A stretch of 64,000 nucleotides of DNA from Microglena sp. YARC (lineage: Eukaryota > Chlorophyta > Chlorophyceae > Chlamydomonadales > Chlamydomonadaceae): assembly GCA_022414725.1 (NCBI GenBank), contig CM039464.1:3474021-3538020 (forward strand), written 5' to 3'. Both the position numbers and the translations under genes were made by a program. This document shows positions 39,301 through 43,050 of the stretch, piece by piece. How positions within the stretch are numbered: position 1 is the stretch's first letter; every line of letters begins with the position of its first letter. Below the pieces are notes generated by a model. That model was not told the origin of the DNA and searched no databases. It saw nothing but the letters and a program-made list of their open reading frames with translations.

Positions 39301-39627
39301 TCCCTCTCTAAACCAAACCTGCCAACAGTGGGTGCGTGTACAGCACACTCTTGAGGGCATAGAAGAACACGTCAGACACGATGTACAGGGGCACTACACA
39401 CACATACACACACAGATCCCCCCACACACACCCACCCAACCACACACACACACACATACGCACACGCCTACTCTCCCTCTCTAAACCCCTTCATTACAGC
39501 TGTGCAAGTGGGTATAGCACGCTCTGAGGGCATAGTAGAAGACGTCCGATACCATTGCTTAGACTTCCTCGCCGAACAGATTGAGCAGACCTCTAATGTG
39601 GAAGATCGATGACGGCTATCTCCACCC
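1..39627 (-). CDS. Mitochondrial Rho GTPase (Miro), partial gene, 12 exon positions
   Basis: Miro proteins are tail-anchored in the mitochondrial outer membrane and link mitochondria to transport and ER contacts. Their order is GTPase 1, EF-hand 1, helices, EF-hand 2, GTPase 2, transmembrane tail. Read on the minus strand, the window gives, in order, the end of GTPase 1 (CSICSARKSK, then VSDVFYYAL), AKALKR, an EF-hand (GALSDEELNPFQ), GLTLEGFLFLHVLFIERG, GYNEDLLLSD, a second EF-hand (EEHADGLVSWHQLE), FLLKWRFSCMHDPRAA, a P-loop (GPAGAGKSAL) and CDMAAFVFDS...VGAKDDLG. This is the Miro order. Many intron phases join in frame across neighbouring exons. The N-terminal GTPase lies right of 39.63 kb, probably in the N gap, and the C-terminal end and anchor lie left of base 1. 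The span of more than 38 kb is mostly junction-derived tandem repeats plus transposons. Some exons hold one-base indels, so either the sequence is unpolished or the gene is damaged; I favour sequencing error. Confidence 0.88.
1016..1163 (-). CDS. Miro exon 12: GTPase domain 2, AKDD motif
   Basis: Acceptor TTTCAG precedes 1163 and donor GTATGTA follows 1016. It is open and reads CDMAAFVFDSRNPSSFQAAA, then EMMAAVSSVGGESLPCILVG, then AKDDLGMAP. This is the Miro pattern CDVAVFVYDSSD..SW..A.ELL......PCLIVAAKDDL, with AKDD at the G4 (base-recognition) position. It ends in phase 0; the remaining exons are beyond base 1. Confidence 0.9.
1199..1440 (-). repeat. Acceptor-side copies of Miro exon 12
   Basis: Two extra copies of the acceptor (TTTCAG) plus the first part of exon 12 lie upstream of the true acceptor. 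They read CDVAVFFFEITAALAASRQF and CDVVGFIYEITAALADFRQ, each ending in an intron-like TTTACAATTTG/TAATTTACC tail. Confidence 0.8.
1440..2535. repeat. 37-bp minisatellite
   Basis: A 37-bp unit beginning CAGTGTAATCGTTGCATTTA repeats about 20 times from about 1735 to 2520 with few differences (G/A at one site). Looser versions with CGTCGTGGGGGTGATT inserts run from 1440. The LINE follows directly. Confidence 0.95.
2541..4104 (+). pseudogene. LINE reverse transcriptase, interrupted
   Basis: The frame shows GIPVDVIETVKGIYNG, then ITRGTIQGDTLSPLLFIIFI (RT motif with QG and LSP.LF), then LGYADDTSVV, whose YADD is the catalytic box, and KYLGVPV, a typical LINE RT motif. A single in-frame TAA at 3322-3324 interrupts it; the same frame resumes through GQAGLGIPSLM to 4104. 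The first residues look frame-shifted (NHGTLTII in another frame). It once made cDNA from the element's RNA at the target site; this copy is unlikely to be active. Confidence 0.88.
4105..5741 (+). pseudogene. LINE middle region, frame-shifted
   Basis: Fragments continue in shifting frames: WWARESYLHPTKYAQAW and LLYGNQHSLTHLLGF near 4.13-4.45 kb, EEQITLLVGPTRFQELLHAY at 4.6 kb, FDAKWYSELRQNLI at 4.78 kb, and from 5244 to 5741 AHKAVRWALGSAIHAHTLDI, then PACTILLVPHKP, then NPAGHAKYL. I do not recognise a named domain in the last segment; it looks like the region that sits between RT and RNase H in some algal LINEs. The composition is rich in Pro and Thr. Confidence 0.6.
5811..7277 (+). pseudogene. 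LINE RNase H, zinc-binding motif and C-terminal domain
   Basis: An intact frame of about 488 codons. LALYTDGSAI at the start gives the first RNase H aspartate, RAELV the glutamate, and IYSDSLCSLQLI the second aspartate; NDEADTLAKEA gives the last. Next comes CPLCRKAQDGAGHILAGC, a C-x2-C-x8-H-x4-C zinc-binding pattern. The tail YRPDLLLIDD, then KAYLDELGYC, then FTIGTTGTIP resembles the PD-(D/E)xK-like tails of some retroelements. The start is the first ATG of the open frame; in the intact element this would be the end of one long polyprotein. Confidence 0.82.
7361..9127 (-). repeat. Donor-side copies of Miro exon 11
   Basis: About 13 copies of the end of exon 11 (minus: VALPRDSTMPDLSK) with a following GTGAGT/GTAAGT-like donor and a stretch of intron start lie between 7.44 and 9.13 kb, at spacings of 47 bp (three near-identical copies at 7437-7580) up to about 300 bp. 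Longer units also hold GTTGTAGGTTGTTGTAAG and CACTACTACAC motifs. Confidence 0.88.
9128..9288 (-). CDS. Miro exon 11: GTPase domain 2, alga-specific stretch
   Basis: Acceptor TGTGCAG precedes 9288 and donor GTGAGTC follows 9128. The open frame reads VPSESMSDLLVAYAHTSAAE, then APTIASAAFSILTGSQMF, then SPVALPRDSTMPDLSK. It starts in phase 0 after LVLEE and ends in phase 2, so that exon 12 gives DLSK-CDMAAFVFDS. Miro has about 20 residues between these strands (LLSNKEALAACDVAVFV), so this exon adds about 30 residues of low-complexity Ala/Ser sequence. Confidence 0.8.
9295..10010 (-). repeat. Acceptor-side copies of Miro exon 11 around a 12-bp array
   Basis: Two extra copies of acceptor plus exon start (minus: VPIESMRDLV.GVR) lie at about 9420-9480 and 9935-9990. 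Between and beside them the unit AGTGGTGTGT (10-12 bp) repeats about 40 times (9490-9905). Confidence 0.88.
10140..11311 (-). repeat. Donor-side copies of Miro exon 10
   Basis: About nine copies of the exon 10 end (minus: YAVGSVPCEDGRERTLVLEE) plus donor GTAGT/GTAGG and a GGGTGGATGGGTGG-like tail. Spacing is about 120 bp; six are nearly identical at 10.68-11.23 kb. Three are preceded by a short AT-rich segment containing ATATTTACGAG (10.1, 10.5, 11.25 kb). Confidence 0.9.
11312..11466 (-). CDS. Miro exon 10: GTPase domain 2, strand with YAV
   Basis: Acceptor GCCCCAG precedes 11466 and donor GTAGGTG follows 11312. It is open over 155 bases: SPTFRRNKSSATMPASPYTS, then LVSSGPGNAPLYAVGSVPCE, then DGRDRTLVLEE. 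YAVGSV...RTLVLEE fits the Miro stretch RYAVN.V....KKTVVLREI. It starts in phase 1 and ends in phase 0, compatible with exons 9 and 11. Acceptor-side copies fill 11.47-15.23 kb; donor-side copies fill 10.14-11.31 kb. Confidence 0.82.
11467..15230 (-). repeat. Acceptor-side array of Miro exon 10 (about 50 copies)
   Basis: The minus-strand unit is a (CCACCCAC)n-type pyrimidine tract, then ACAGCTGCCCCAG, then TCTCCCACC. CCCCAG followed by TC is exactly the acceptor and first bases of exon 10. Longer copies carrying AGCAACTATGCCTGCATC (exon 10 interior) recur at about 11.43, 11.71, 11.96, 12.89, 13.46, 14.61, 14.79 and 15.17 kb. Confidence 0.9.
15308..15600. repeat. (TATC)n microsatellites
   Basis: CTAT tetranucleotide runs at about 15325-15395 and 15550-15590, flanking a donor-side copy of the exon 9 end (15430-15510). 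Confidence 0.92.
15640..17430 (-). repeat. Donor-side array of Miro exon 9 (about 33 copies, 47 bp)
   Basis: The minus-strand unit is CACCAG, then GTACATTCCTACATGTACAA, then TGGCTGTGTGTGTG. The copy at 17363 is still joined to exon sequence (GGCGTTCCAG then GTACATTCC), showing that the unit is the exon end plus donor plus first intron bases. The array runs 15780-17345; longer exon-bearing copies bracket it at 15640-15715 and 17360-17430. Confidence 0.92.
17431..21150 (+). mobile_element. Two tandem copies of an unclassified element (A and B)
   Basis: Copy A (about 17466-19520) and copy B (about 19590-21150) share a start (AAATC(A/G)TGGTCGTG, then ACGTGCCATG...CGAAGTGTAACC) and an end (CCACACGGGCTACCGTACTA), each followed or preceded by (TA)n. 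Inside, both have GATCCTCTCCTCGGAGGTCA and a GAGGAG-rich reading (AARPEELRQA in A, AARSEELRHA in B). No transposase is recognised. Copy B carries a G run of about 38 bases at 20908-20943. The (TA)n edges suggest insertion into or next to TA repeats. Confidence 0.75.
17846..18520. mobile_element. Solo LTR with 5-bp target-site duplication
   Basis: This 675-base insert is absent from the otherwise parallel copy B, which gives the empty site. It begins TGTAAC and ends TTACA, so it has TG...CA ends with a 5-bp inverted repeat. It is flanked by a perfect direct repeat GGCCC (17841-17845 and 18521-18525). This is the signature of a solo long terminal repeat left after recombination of an LTR retrotransposon. 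Inside, at 18370-18425, CCCTGTCGAGATA repeats about four times. Orientation is unknown. Confidence 0.88.
21580..22620 (-). mobile_element. Inverted copy C of the same unclassified element
   Basis: Read on the minus strand from 22615, this repeats the start of copies A and B (GTGGTCGTGG, ACGTGCCATG, AGTCTTGCCCAGCAAAATG, then GGAGATCCTCTTCTCGGAGG). Similarity weakens below 22.2 kb. (TA)n lies at 22625-22690, next to the element start as in A and B. Confidence 0.7.
22798..22945 (-). CDS. Miro exon 9: GTPase domain 2 P-loop
   Basis: Acceptor TCTCAG precedes 22945 and donor GTACGAG follows 22798. The frame reads STLVCYVFGPAGAGKSALVR, then ALATQQ. GPAGAGKSAL is the G1/P-loop of the second Miro GTPase (family: V.CFVFGP..AGKS.L). 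The second half (ISDGEHDGD, then FVRTGSASGVP in the copy at 17.36-17.43 kb) is out of frame here through small indels. Further donor-side copies lie at 15.64-15.72 and 15.43-15.51 kb and acceptor-side copies at 23.1-24.5 kb. In phase 1, the 17.4-kb copy joins exon 10 as GVP-V-SPTF. Confidence 0.85.
22946..24490 (-). repeat. Acceptor-side copies of Miro exon 9
   Basis: About four extra copies of acceptor plus P-loop coding sequence (minus GGCCCAGCAGGAG, GGCAAG(T/A)CTG) end near 23.18, 23.37, 23.93 and 24.29 kb, with a fifth remnant near 24.49 kb. They are separated by long pyrimidine tracts on the minus strand (plus GGGGGTGAGGGG). Copies are noisy, with many one-base indels. Confidence 0.85.
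24500..25100 (+). repeat. Opposite-strand copies of Miro exon 7 junctions
   Basis: On the plus strand GGCACATGTGAGTGCTAGCTGG and relatives repeat about six times (24.56-24.85 kb); this is the exon 7 donor junction, found elsewhere only on the minus strand at 27.6-28.6 kb. At 24.90-25.07 kb ATTTGTAGGGTTATGCATGG and TCTAGGCTTATGGTCC match the exon 7 acceptor unit, also in plus orientation. Confidence 0.75.
25640..26940 (-). repeat. Donor-side copies of Miro exon 8 and CA-rich arrays
   Basis: About six copies of GATATGGTGGCTAG then GTGCGAAC (minus; exon 8 end DMVAR plus donor) occur between 26.06 and 26.89 kb at spacings of about 120-130 bp. They are embedded in (CA)n. A 41-bp unit containing CATACACGCATACAGGGACA repeats seven times at 25.75-26.05 kb. 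Confidence 0.85.
26951..27053 (-). CDS. Miro exon 8: basic linker into GTPase domain 2
   Basis: Acceptor CCCTCAG precedes 27053 and donor GTATGTG follows 26951. It reads LLYLGYGGPEG, then, after a one-base shift in a 4-G run, ARPLLSKCTRRRPEKRADMM, then AR. Miro has YL.YIGF...A..VTRRR...... here, leading into the second P-loop. It ends in phase 2 (AG), and the first base of exon 9 completes R, giving ARSTLVCYVFG in frame. Confidence 0.8.
27054..27530 (-). repeat. Expanded pyrimidine tract before Miro exon 8 acceptor
   Basis: The minus strand is almost pure C/T/A of the form CCCTCACCCTCTCACC for more than 400 bases directly upstream of the exon 8 acceptor (CCCCTCAG). No exon-bearing copies are seen. 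Confidence 0.85.
27531..28560 (-). repeat. Donor-side copies of Miro exon 7 with (CAC)n
   Basis: About five copies of the exon 7 end (minus: HDAFLLKWRFSCMHDPRAA, then LAHV at GTGAG) lie at about 27.61-27.69, 27.92-27.96 (short), 28.05-28.13, 28.22-28.31 and 28.40-28.48 kb. Between them are CCACCA trinucleotide runs and AGCGACAAAACAA. Confidence 0.9.
28574..28693 (-). CDS. Miro exon 7: FLLKWRFSCMHDPRAA segment
   Basis: Acceptor TTTGCAG precedes 28693 and donor GTGAGT follows 28574. It is exactly 40 codons, open and in phase 0: SDAWSRLLVPGTFG, then HRHDAFLLKWRFSCMHDPRA, then AVAH. It matches the Miro segment GFLS.W.LMTL.DP..SL.YL just before GTPase 2. Five or six copies of its 3' half follow downstream (27.6-28.56 kb) and about 30 copies of its first 25-30 bases lie upstream (28.70-30.72 kb). 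Confidence 0.82.
28700..30720 (-). repeat. Acceptor-side array of Miro exon 7 (about 30 copies)
   Basis: The minus-strand unit of about 60-70 bp is AACACCACTGATATTTGCAT, TTGCAG, GGTGAGGCATGGTCTAGGCT, TCTGGTCCCAAATTAA. TTGCAG plus GATGCATGGTCTAGGCTTCT at the true exon shows that the unit is acceptor plus exon start (AWSRLLVP). Confidence 0.92.
30837..30957 (-). CDS. Miro exon 6: EF-hand 2 (one of six near-complete copies)
   Basis: Acceptor AATCAG precedes 30957 and donor GTGCGT follows 30837. The frame reads GYNFSLLSSQISMYEEHADG, then LVSWHQLERMFSTTPP. EEHADGLVSWHQLE is an EF-hand-like loop and helix; the family has FD.DNDGAL...ELE.LFSTAP. Removing one C from the C8 run would give PPVWT and phase 0, which is what exon 7 needs, and would place the W where Miro has PW. 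Five further copies lie at about 31.64-31.76, 31.93-32.05, 32.13-32.27, 32.35-32.46 and 32.51-32.60 kb. Confidence 0.72.
30990..31640 (-). repeat. 60-bp donor-side array of Miro exon 6
   Basis: Eleven or so 60-bp (or half-unit) repeats of CCTGTCTGGACGATGAGT, then CTGGTAATCTGGTTATGTGG. CTGTCTGGACG then GT(G/A) is the end and donor of exon 6. The array lies between two near-complete exon 6 copies. Confidence 0.9.
31640..32600 (-). repeat. Five further near-complete copies of Miro exon 6
   Basis: Copies with acceptor (ATCAG), ScGT-like coding core (minus: HADGLVSWHQLESMF in varying frames) and donor region lie at 31.64-31.76, 31.93-32.05, 32.13-32.27, 32.35-32.46 and 32.51-32.60 kb, with G-run spacers on the plus strand. 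Confidence 0.82.
32606..32693 (-). CDS. Miro exon 5: GYNEDLLLSD segment (one of about seven copies)
   Basis: Acceptor TTTTAG precedes 32693 and donor GTAGCC follows 32606. The exon starts GYNEDLLLSD, as in the Miro FGYDDDLEL segment, and ends in a reading related to VYELSQ. Its length leaves the frame one base off the phase needed by exon 6, so a one-base indel is present. Other copies begin near 32.91, 33.32, 33.57, 33.97 and 34.24 kb. I chose this copy because its frame is open and its donor is intact; another copy could be the used one. Confidence 0.6.
32700..34260 (-). repeat. Further copies of Miro exon 5
   Basis: Copies starting GATACAATGAGGATCTG after TTTAG begin near 32.91, 33.32 and 33.57 kb; weaker ones at 33.97 and 34.24 kb. 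Between them are GTGCTTGTGTTG arrays (33.0-33.18 kb), (TA)n (33.32-33.36) and (GA)n (33.37-33.42, 33.61-33.69). Confidence 0.8.
34250..34620 (+). repeat. Dispersed repeat, partner at 60.9-61.2 kb
   Basis: GTCCAGGGGTAGGCCAAATA (34338), CCCAACTGTGGTAGGAAGGG (34377) and TGTCAGGCTTCGTCTC (34518) recur in the same order on the minus strand at 61.19-60.93 kb. It is probably a transposon fragment of unknown class. Confidence 0.75.
34780..35300 (-). repeat. Donor-side copies of Miro exon 4
   Basis: Four copies of the exon 4 3' half (minus: FLFLHV.YIERGRLESTWAV, then LRTF) followed by GTGGGTGA donors, at 34.83-34.91, 34.95-35.03, 35.07-35.16 and 35.19-35.28 kb. Each is separated by a C-run/GTCACC spacer on the plus strand. 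Confidence 0.92.
35342..35471 (-). CDS. Miro exon 4: GLTLEGFLFLH helix segment
   Basis: Acceptor TGAGCAG precedes 35471 and donor GTGGGT follows 35342. The frame is open throughout: MVLASVPSGVCARGLTLEGF, then LFLHVLFIERG, then LESTWAVLRTFG. This is close to the strongly conserved Miro segment GLTL.GFLFLH.LFIERGRLE.TW.VLR.FGY after EF-hand 1. It ends in phase 1; the next exon begins GA TAC, restoring FGYNED. Four copies of its 3' half lie downstream and two copies of its 5' half upstream. Confidence 0.88.
35600..35870 (-). repeat. Acceptor-side copies of Miro exon 4
   Basis: Two copies of CCTTTGAGCAG-like acceptor plus exon 4 start (minus: MVLTCVPSGVCMG and MVLAVVPAEF...GLTLES-like) at 35.61-35.68 and 35.77-35.85 kb. 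Confidence 0.82.
35985..36040. repeat. Interstitial telomere-like TTTAGGG repeats
   Basis: Imperfect run of GATTTAGGG/TTTCAGG/TTTAGGGTTTAGGGTTTA, the plant and green algal telomere heptamer, of about 6-7 units inside a Miro intron. Confidence 0.8.
36090..36410 (-). repeat. Intron part with copies of the exon 3 end and (ATATGAT)n
   Basis: CGAGTTGCAG (exon 3 end) recurs at about 36.33 kb, and AATATAAAGCAGGT(A/G)(T/C)G at 36.11, 36.32 and 36.39 kb. The rest is an AT-rich ATTATATGATATGATAT array. Confidence 0.7.
36414..36499 (-). CDS. Miro exon 3: EF-hand 1 loop
   Basis: Acceptor GAACAG precedes 36499 and donor GTGTGT follows 36414. The exon reads DGGALSDEELNPFQ, then LVCYNIALTDDELQ, once one G is removed from a 7-G run near the start. 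DG.LSDEEL is the second half of an EF-hand calcium loop. The family has D.DNDGALSD.ELN.FQ here. It ends in phase 0 and joins exon 4 in frame. Three more diverged copies lie upstream, between 36.6 and 37.25 kb. Confidence 0.8.
36617..37250 (-). repeat. Acceptor-side copies of Miro exon 3
   Basis: Three extra copies of acceptor plus most of exon 3 at 36.63-36.69 (GGATGGAGCTTCTGTCAGAC), 36.93-37.01 (KDGAMSEELHPFQVLCYN) and 37.16-37.23 kb (QDVAFSDEKLNTFQVLCHN). The copies are joined by (GGTTT)n on the plus strand, which is a pyrimidine-poor CCAAA tract on the coding strand. Confidence 0.88.
37380..38060 (-). repeat. Donor-side copies of Miro exon 2 and a 60-bp AT-rich array
   Basis: AKALKRA.I.C coding copies end near 37.40 and 37.86 kb. 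Between them, TTAAGAACTACACTTTAAGT and GATTACGAACAACATGATGG repeat about five times. Confidence 0.8.
37960..38035 (+). repeat. Dispersed repeat, partner at 59.9 kb
   Basis: TTGAACTTGGTTACATAGCT, TCAGCCAGCAATTT and GCTGCTCGCCGTCTTC recur in the same orientation at 59910-59985. Class unknown. Confidence 0.75.
38070..38143 (-). CDS. Miro exon 2: linker helix before EF-hand 1
   Basis: Acceptor TTACAG precedes 38143. The reading ARQALRLLCAKALKR is followed, after a one-base change, by AFIMCDE, matching the Miro segment ALRP.CV.ALKRIF.ICD that leads into EF-hand 1. A GTGTGT donor follows 38070. Two more copies of AKALKRA.I.C lie at about 37.86 kb and 37.42 kb, so which copy is used cannot be settled from sequence alone. 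Confidence 0.65.
38144..39110 (-). repeat. Acceptor-side copies of Miro exon 2 (about seven)
   Basis: Units of about 130-160 bp: AACCTTGTATGCATTACAG, then GCTAGACAAGCGCCTGAGGC (exon 2 start ARQA.R), then CTGTGTGCCAAGGCCCTCAA, then a C-rich and CACACA spacer. Every unit keeps the acceptor and about 45 bases of exon. Confidence 0.9.
39130..39400 (-). repeat. Donor-side copies of Miro exon 1
   Basis: Two copies of the exon 1 end: minus VSDVFFYALKSVLYTHPLLA at 39.32-39.38 kb, and a shifted version (VFSMPLKGVWLYPH) at 39.15-39.21 kb. Both have CA-rich spacers. Confidence 0.82.
39498..39627 (-). CDS. Miro exon 1 of window: end of GTPase domain 1
   Basis: Acceptor GTGCAG precedes 39627. The frame gives LEVCSICSARKSK, then, after a one-base shift, VSDVFYYAL, and after a second shift a SVLYPLA-like segment. 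It corresponds to the G5-like CSA segment and last helix of Miro GTPase 1 (family pattern ECSAK...ISE.FYYA). The donor is uncertain; GTAATG at 39497 is my guess. The two frame changes may be sequence errors. Confidence 0.65.
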
Positions 39628-39831
39628 CTGCACAGCATAGGGACCGGCATATCATATGAGGGTTGACCACATCGAGTATGATACCATGTGATATCATACA
39701 AAGTGCATCACATTTTGATATGTATTTAAATGGATAACTTTAGCCTAGTCAACGATGAATATCATATGATATTATTTCCGTTCCCTACCATATGCATTGG
39801 GTCAGGATAGTGAGATAATCTCTCTTCCTGG

Positions 39832-40831
39832 NNNNNNNNNNNNNNNNNNNNNNNNNNNNNNNNNNNNNNNNNNNNNNNNNNNNNNNNNNNNNNNNNNNNN
39901 NNNNNNNNNNNNNNNNNNNNNNNNNNNNNNNNNNNNNNNNNNNNNNNNNNNNNNNNNNNNNNNNNNNNNNNNNNNNNNNNNNNNNNNNNNNNNNNNNNNN
40001 NNNNNNNNNNNNNNNNNNNNNNNNNNNNNNNNNNNNNNNNNNNNNNNNNNNNNNNNNNNNNNNNNNNNNNNNNNNNNNNNNNNNNNNNNNNNNNNNNNNN
40101 NNNNNNNNNNNNNNNNNNNNNNNNNNNNNNNNNNNNNNNNNNNNNNNNNNNNNNNNNNNNNNNNNNNNNNNNNNNNNNNNNNNNNNNNNNNNNNNNNNNN
40201 NNNNNNNNNNNNNNNNNNNNNNNNNNNNNNNNNNNNNNNNNNNNNNNNNNNNNNNNNNNNNNNNNNNNNNNNNNNNNNNNNNNNNNNNNNNNNNNNNNNN
40301 NNNNNNNNNNNNNNNNNNNNNNNNNNNNNNNNNNNNNNNNNNNNNNNNNNNNNNNNNNNNNNNNNNNNNNNNNNNNNNNNNNNNNNNNNNNNNNNNNNNN
40401 NNNNNNNNNNNNNNNNNNNNNNNNNNNNNNNNNNNNNNNNNNNNNNNNNNNNNNNNNNNNNNNNNNNNNNNNNNNNNNNNNNNNNNNNNNNNNNNNNNNN
40501 NNNNNNNNNNNNNNNNNNNNNNNNNNNNNNNNNNNNNNNNNNNNNNNNNNNNNNNNNNNNNNNNNNNNNNNNNNNNNNNNNNNNNNNNNNNNNNNNNNNN
40601 NNNNNNNNNNNNNNNNNNNNNNNNNNNNNNNNNNNNNNNNNNNNNNNNNNNNNNNNNNNNNNNNNNNNNNNNNNNNNNNNNNNNNNNNNNNNNNNNNNNN
40701 NNNNNNNNNNNNNNNNNNNNNNNNNNNNNNNNNNNNNNNNNNNNNNNNNNNNNNNNNNNNNNNNNNNNNNNNNNNNNNNNNNNNNNNNNNNNNNNNNNNN
40801 NNNNNNNNNNNNNNNNNNNNNNNNNNNNNNN
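39832..40831. other. Assembly gap, exactly 1000 N
   Basis: A run of 1000 N between the first Miro exon seen and the G-rich repeat at 40.83 kb. The round number suggests a default scaffold gap, so the true length is unknown. The missing Miro GTPase 1 exons and start may lie here. Confidence 0.97.
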
Positions 40832-42560
40832 GATGAGGTTGGAGCGGGGAGGAGGTTTAGGTTGTCGGCGGAGAGGTTAGGGTTGTCGAGTCAAGGTGGG
40901 ATGTTGGGTTAGAGTTGGGCGGATGAGGGGTTGGAGCGGGGGCTAGGGTTGTGGGTGAGGAGGTTAGGGTTGTGGGGTCCAAAAATGGGTGTGGGTGTAA
41001 GGTTGGGGAGAGGGTTGGAGCGGGAGAGCTGGTTGTGGGTGTGAGAGGTAGGTTGTGGGGTCAAAAGGTGGGTTGGGTGTAGGGTTGGGGGATGAGGGGT
41101 GCATGGCGGGGGGGCTAGGGTGTGGTGAGCGTATAGGGTTGTGGGGTCAAAAGTTGGGTGTGGTGTAGGTTGGGATGATGGTTGGAGACGGGGGGGCTAG
41201 GTGACCTGAGGGGGAGAGGTTAGGGTTGCTAGGTGGTGTTATGGGTAGGGATTGGGGTTTTGGGGTGGGGGGTGAGGGTTGGGGTCTTTGGGGAGGTTTG
41301 GGTTGCAGTTAGGGGGAGGAGCCGTTATTGAAGTTCTTGTTGGATGGGCGGGATCAGGAGTGGGTTAGAGTGTGGGTGAGGGGTTGGGTTTGGAGATCAG
41401 GGCCGGATTAGGAGGTGATGTGGGGTTGGAGTGAGGTGTGGAAGCTGTGGGGAGAGGTTTGGGTTTGGAATTATGGAGAGCCACCGTTGAAAGTACCTGG
41501 TTGCATTAGAGTTAGAGTGACTGAATCAGTGAAATTGGAGTTATGAAGTTAGGGGAGAATGGAGTGGAATTGGAGTTGGAGTTGAGTGCCTGAATTATGG
41601 AATTGGAGTCTAGGGGCGGTTGGGGTGTTGGGTGTGGGTTTGGATTGGAGTGGGAGTGGAGGAGGAGGATCCGCATGAAGTACTGTTGGTGTTAGAGTGT
41701 AGGGTTGTGGGGTGTCGGGGTGATGTAGTTGGGTATAGGGTGGGGGTGTAGCGTGTGGTGTGGGGTTTAGGGTGTGGGTGCTAGGTGTTGGGGTGAGGGT
41801 TGTGGGGTAGGTTGCGGTTGTGGGTGTAGGGTGTGGGTTGTAGGTGCTAGGTGTGGGAGTGTAGGGTGTGGGGTTGTAGGTGTGGGGCTGTCCAGGGTGC
41901 TGGCTGTGGGTGAGGTTGGGGTGTAGGGTGGGGTGGGGTGTAGGTGTGGGTTAGGGTTGCGGTGTGGGATTGGTGCTGGGTGTGGGTGTGAGGTGTGGGT
42001 GTAGGGTGTGAATGTAGGTTGGGGGATAGGTGGGGTGTGGGGATGATAGGTGTGGGGTGTAGGTGTGGGGTAGCGTGTGGGGGTAGGGTGTGGGTGAGGG
42101 TGTGGGTTTTTGTAGAGTTGGGGTGGGGTTGGGGTGGGGGCTGTTAGGGATTGTGGTCGTTGTAGGGAATGTGGGTGATAGAGGATGTGGGGTTAATAGG
42201 TGTGGGTGTGGAGTGTAGGGTGTGGTGGTGTGTTGCGTGTGGCGGGTGGGATGTGTGTAGGGTGTGGGGTGTTAGGCTAGTGGGTTGTGGGGCCTGTAGG
42301 GTCTGTGGGGTGTGGGTAGGTGCTGGGGCTGTAGGGTGTGGGGTGATAGGGTGTGGTGTAGGGTGTGGCGTTGTGTGTGGGTGTGGTGTGGGTGTAGGGT
42401 GTGGGTTGCTTAGTGTGTGGGAGTAGTGTGGGGTGTGGGTGTGGGGTGTAGGGTGTGGTGTGGATGTGGGTGTGGGTGTAGGGGTGGGGTTGGGGTGTTG
42501 GGTTGGAGAGGAGTGAGGAGGGATGAGCCGGCCATTGATAAGTACCTGTCAGTGCAGTTG
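40832..42560. repeat. GT/G-rich minisatellite
   Basis: Degenerate GGGTTGTGGGGTCAAAA and TAGGTGTGGGGTGTAGG units. At about 41.34, 41.49, 41.68 and 42.54 kb there is a shared minus-strand motif close to (C)AGGTACTTCAA then GGCGGCTC(C)TCC. It could be copies of an acceptor plus the start of the last HPAT exon. Confidence 0.75.
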
Positions 42561-42839
42561 GAGTTGAGTTGGAGTTAGGCGGGTCAGGGGGTGCGTGTGG
42601 TGTCATGTGGGGTGGGGCTGAGGATGTTGGGATGGTGTATAGAACAAAAAAAAAAGGAAGGGACCAAGAGAGGTAGTGTTGATACCTGATCAGCTGTACG
42701 GACATTCCGGGGTGTCTATCTACATCCCCCCCCACACACACACACACACACAACCACACGCACACACCCACACACTATACACTTCCACCCAACACACACA
42801 CACACAAACACAAAGAACACAGCGTAGTGCTGTTACCTA

Positions 42840-43050
42840 GATACATGTGGCACGGACCAGGGTTGTTGACACCGGGTGGTGGGTGAGACACATTCCTGGC
42901 TCCAACCCCGCCCAACCATTACACACACAAAAGAACCCCCTCCACCCCCACACCCACCCCACACACCCCCCCACCCCAACAAAAAGAACTAGTGTTTGTA
43001 TACCTGATCAATTGCCACGGACCATGGGGTTTGTGAATGGATGTGGGGTG
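42840..43050 (-). repeat. Donor-side copies of HPAT-like exon 4
   Basis: Two copies: minus ARNVSHPPPGVNNP, then CTGGTCCGTGCCAC, at 42.84-42.92 kb, and AACCCCATGGTCCGTG then TCAGGTATAC at 42.99-43.03 kb. A third remnant (CTGCCCTGGAATTTGGCTCA) is at 45.03-45.06 kb. These copies keep PPPGV more intact than the chosen exon 4. Confidence 0.8.

Noticed and set aside
39797..40912. 371-codon open frame
   Set aside because: Almost all unknown residues from the N gap.
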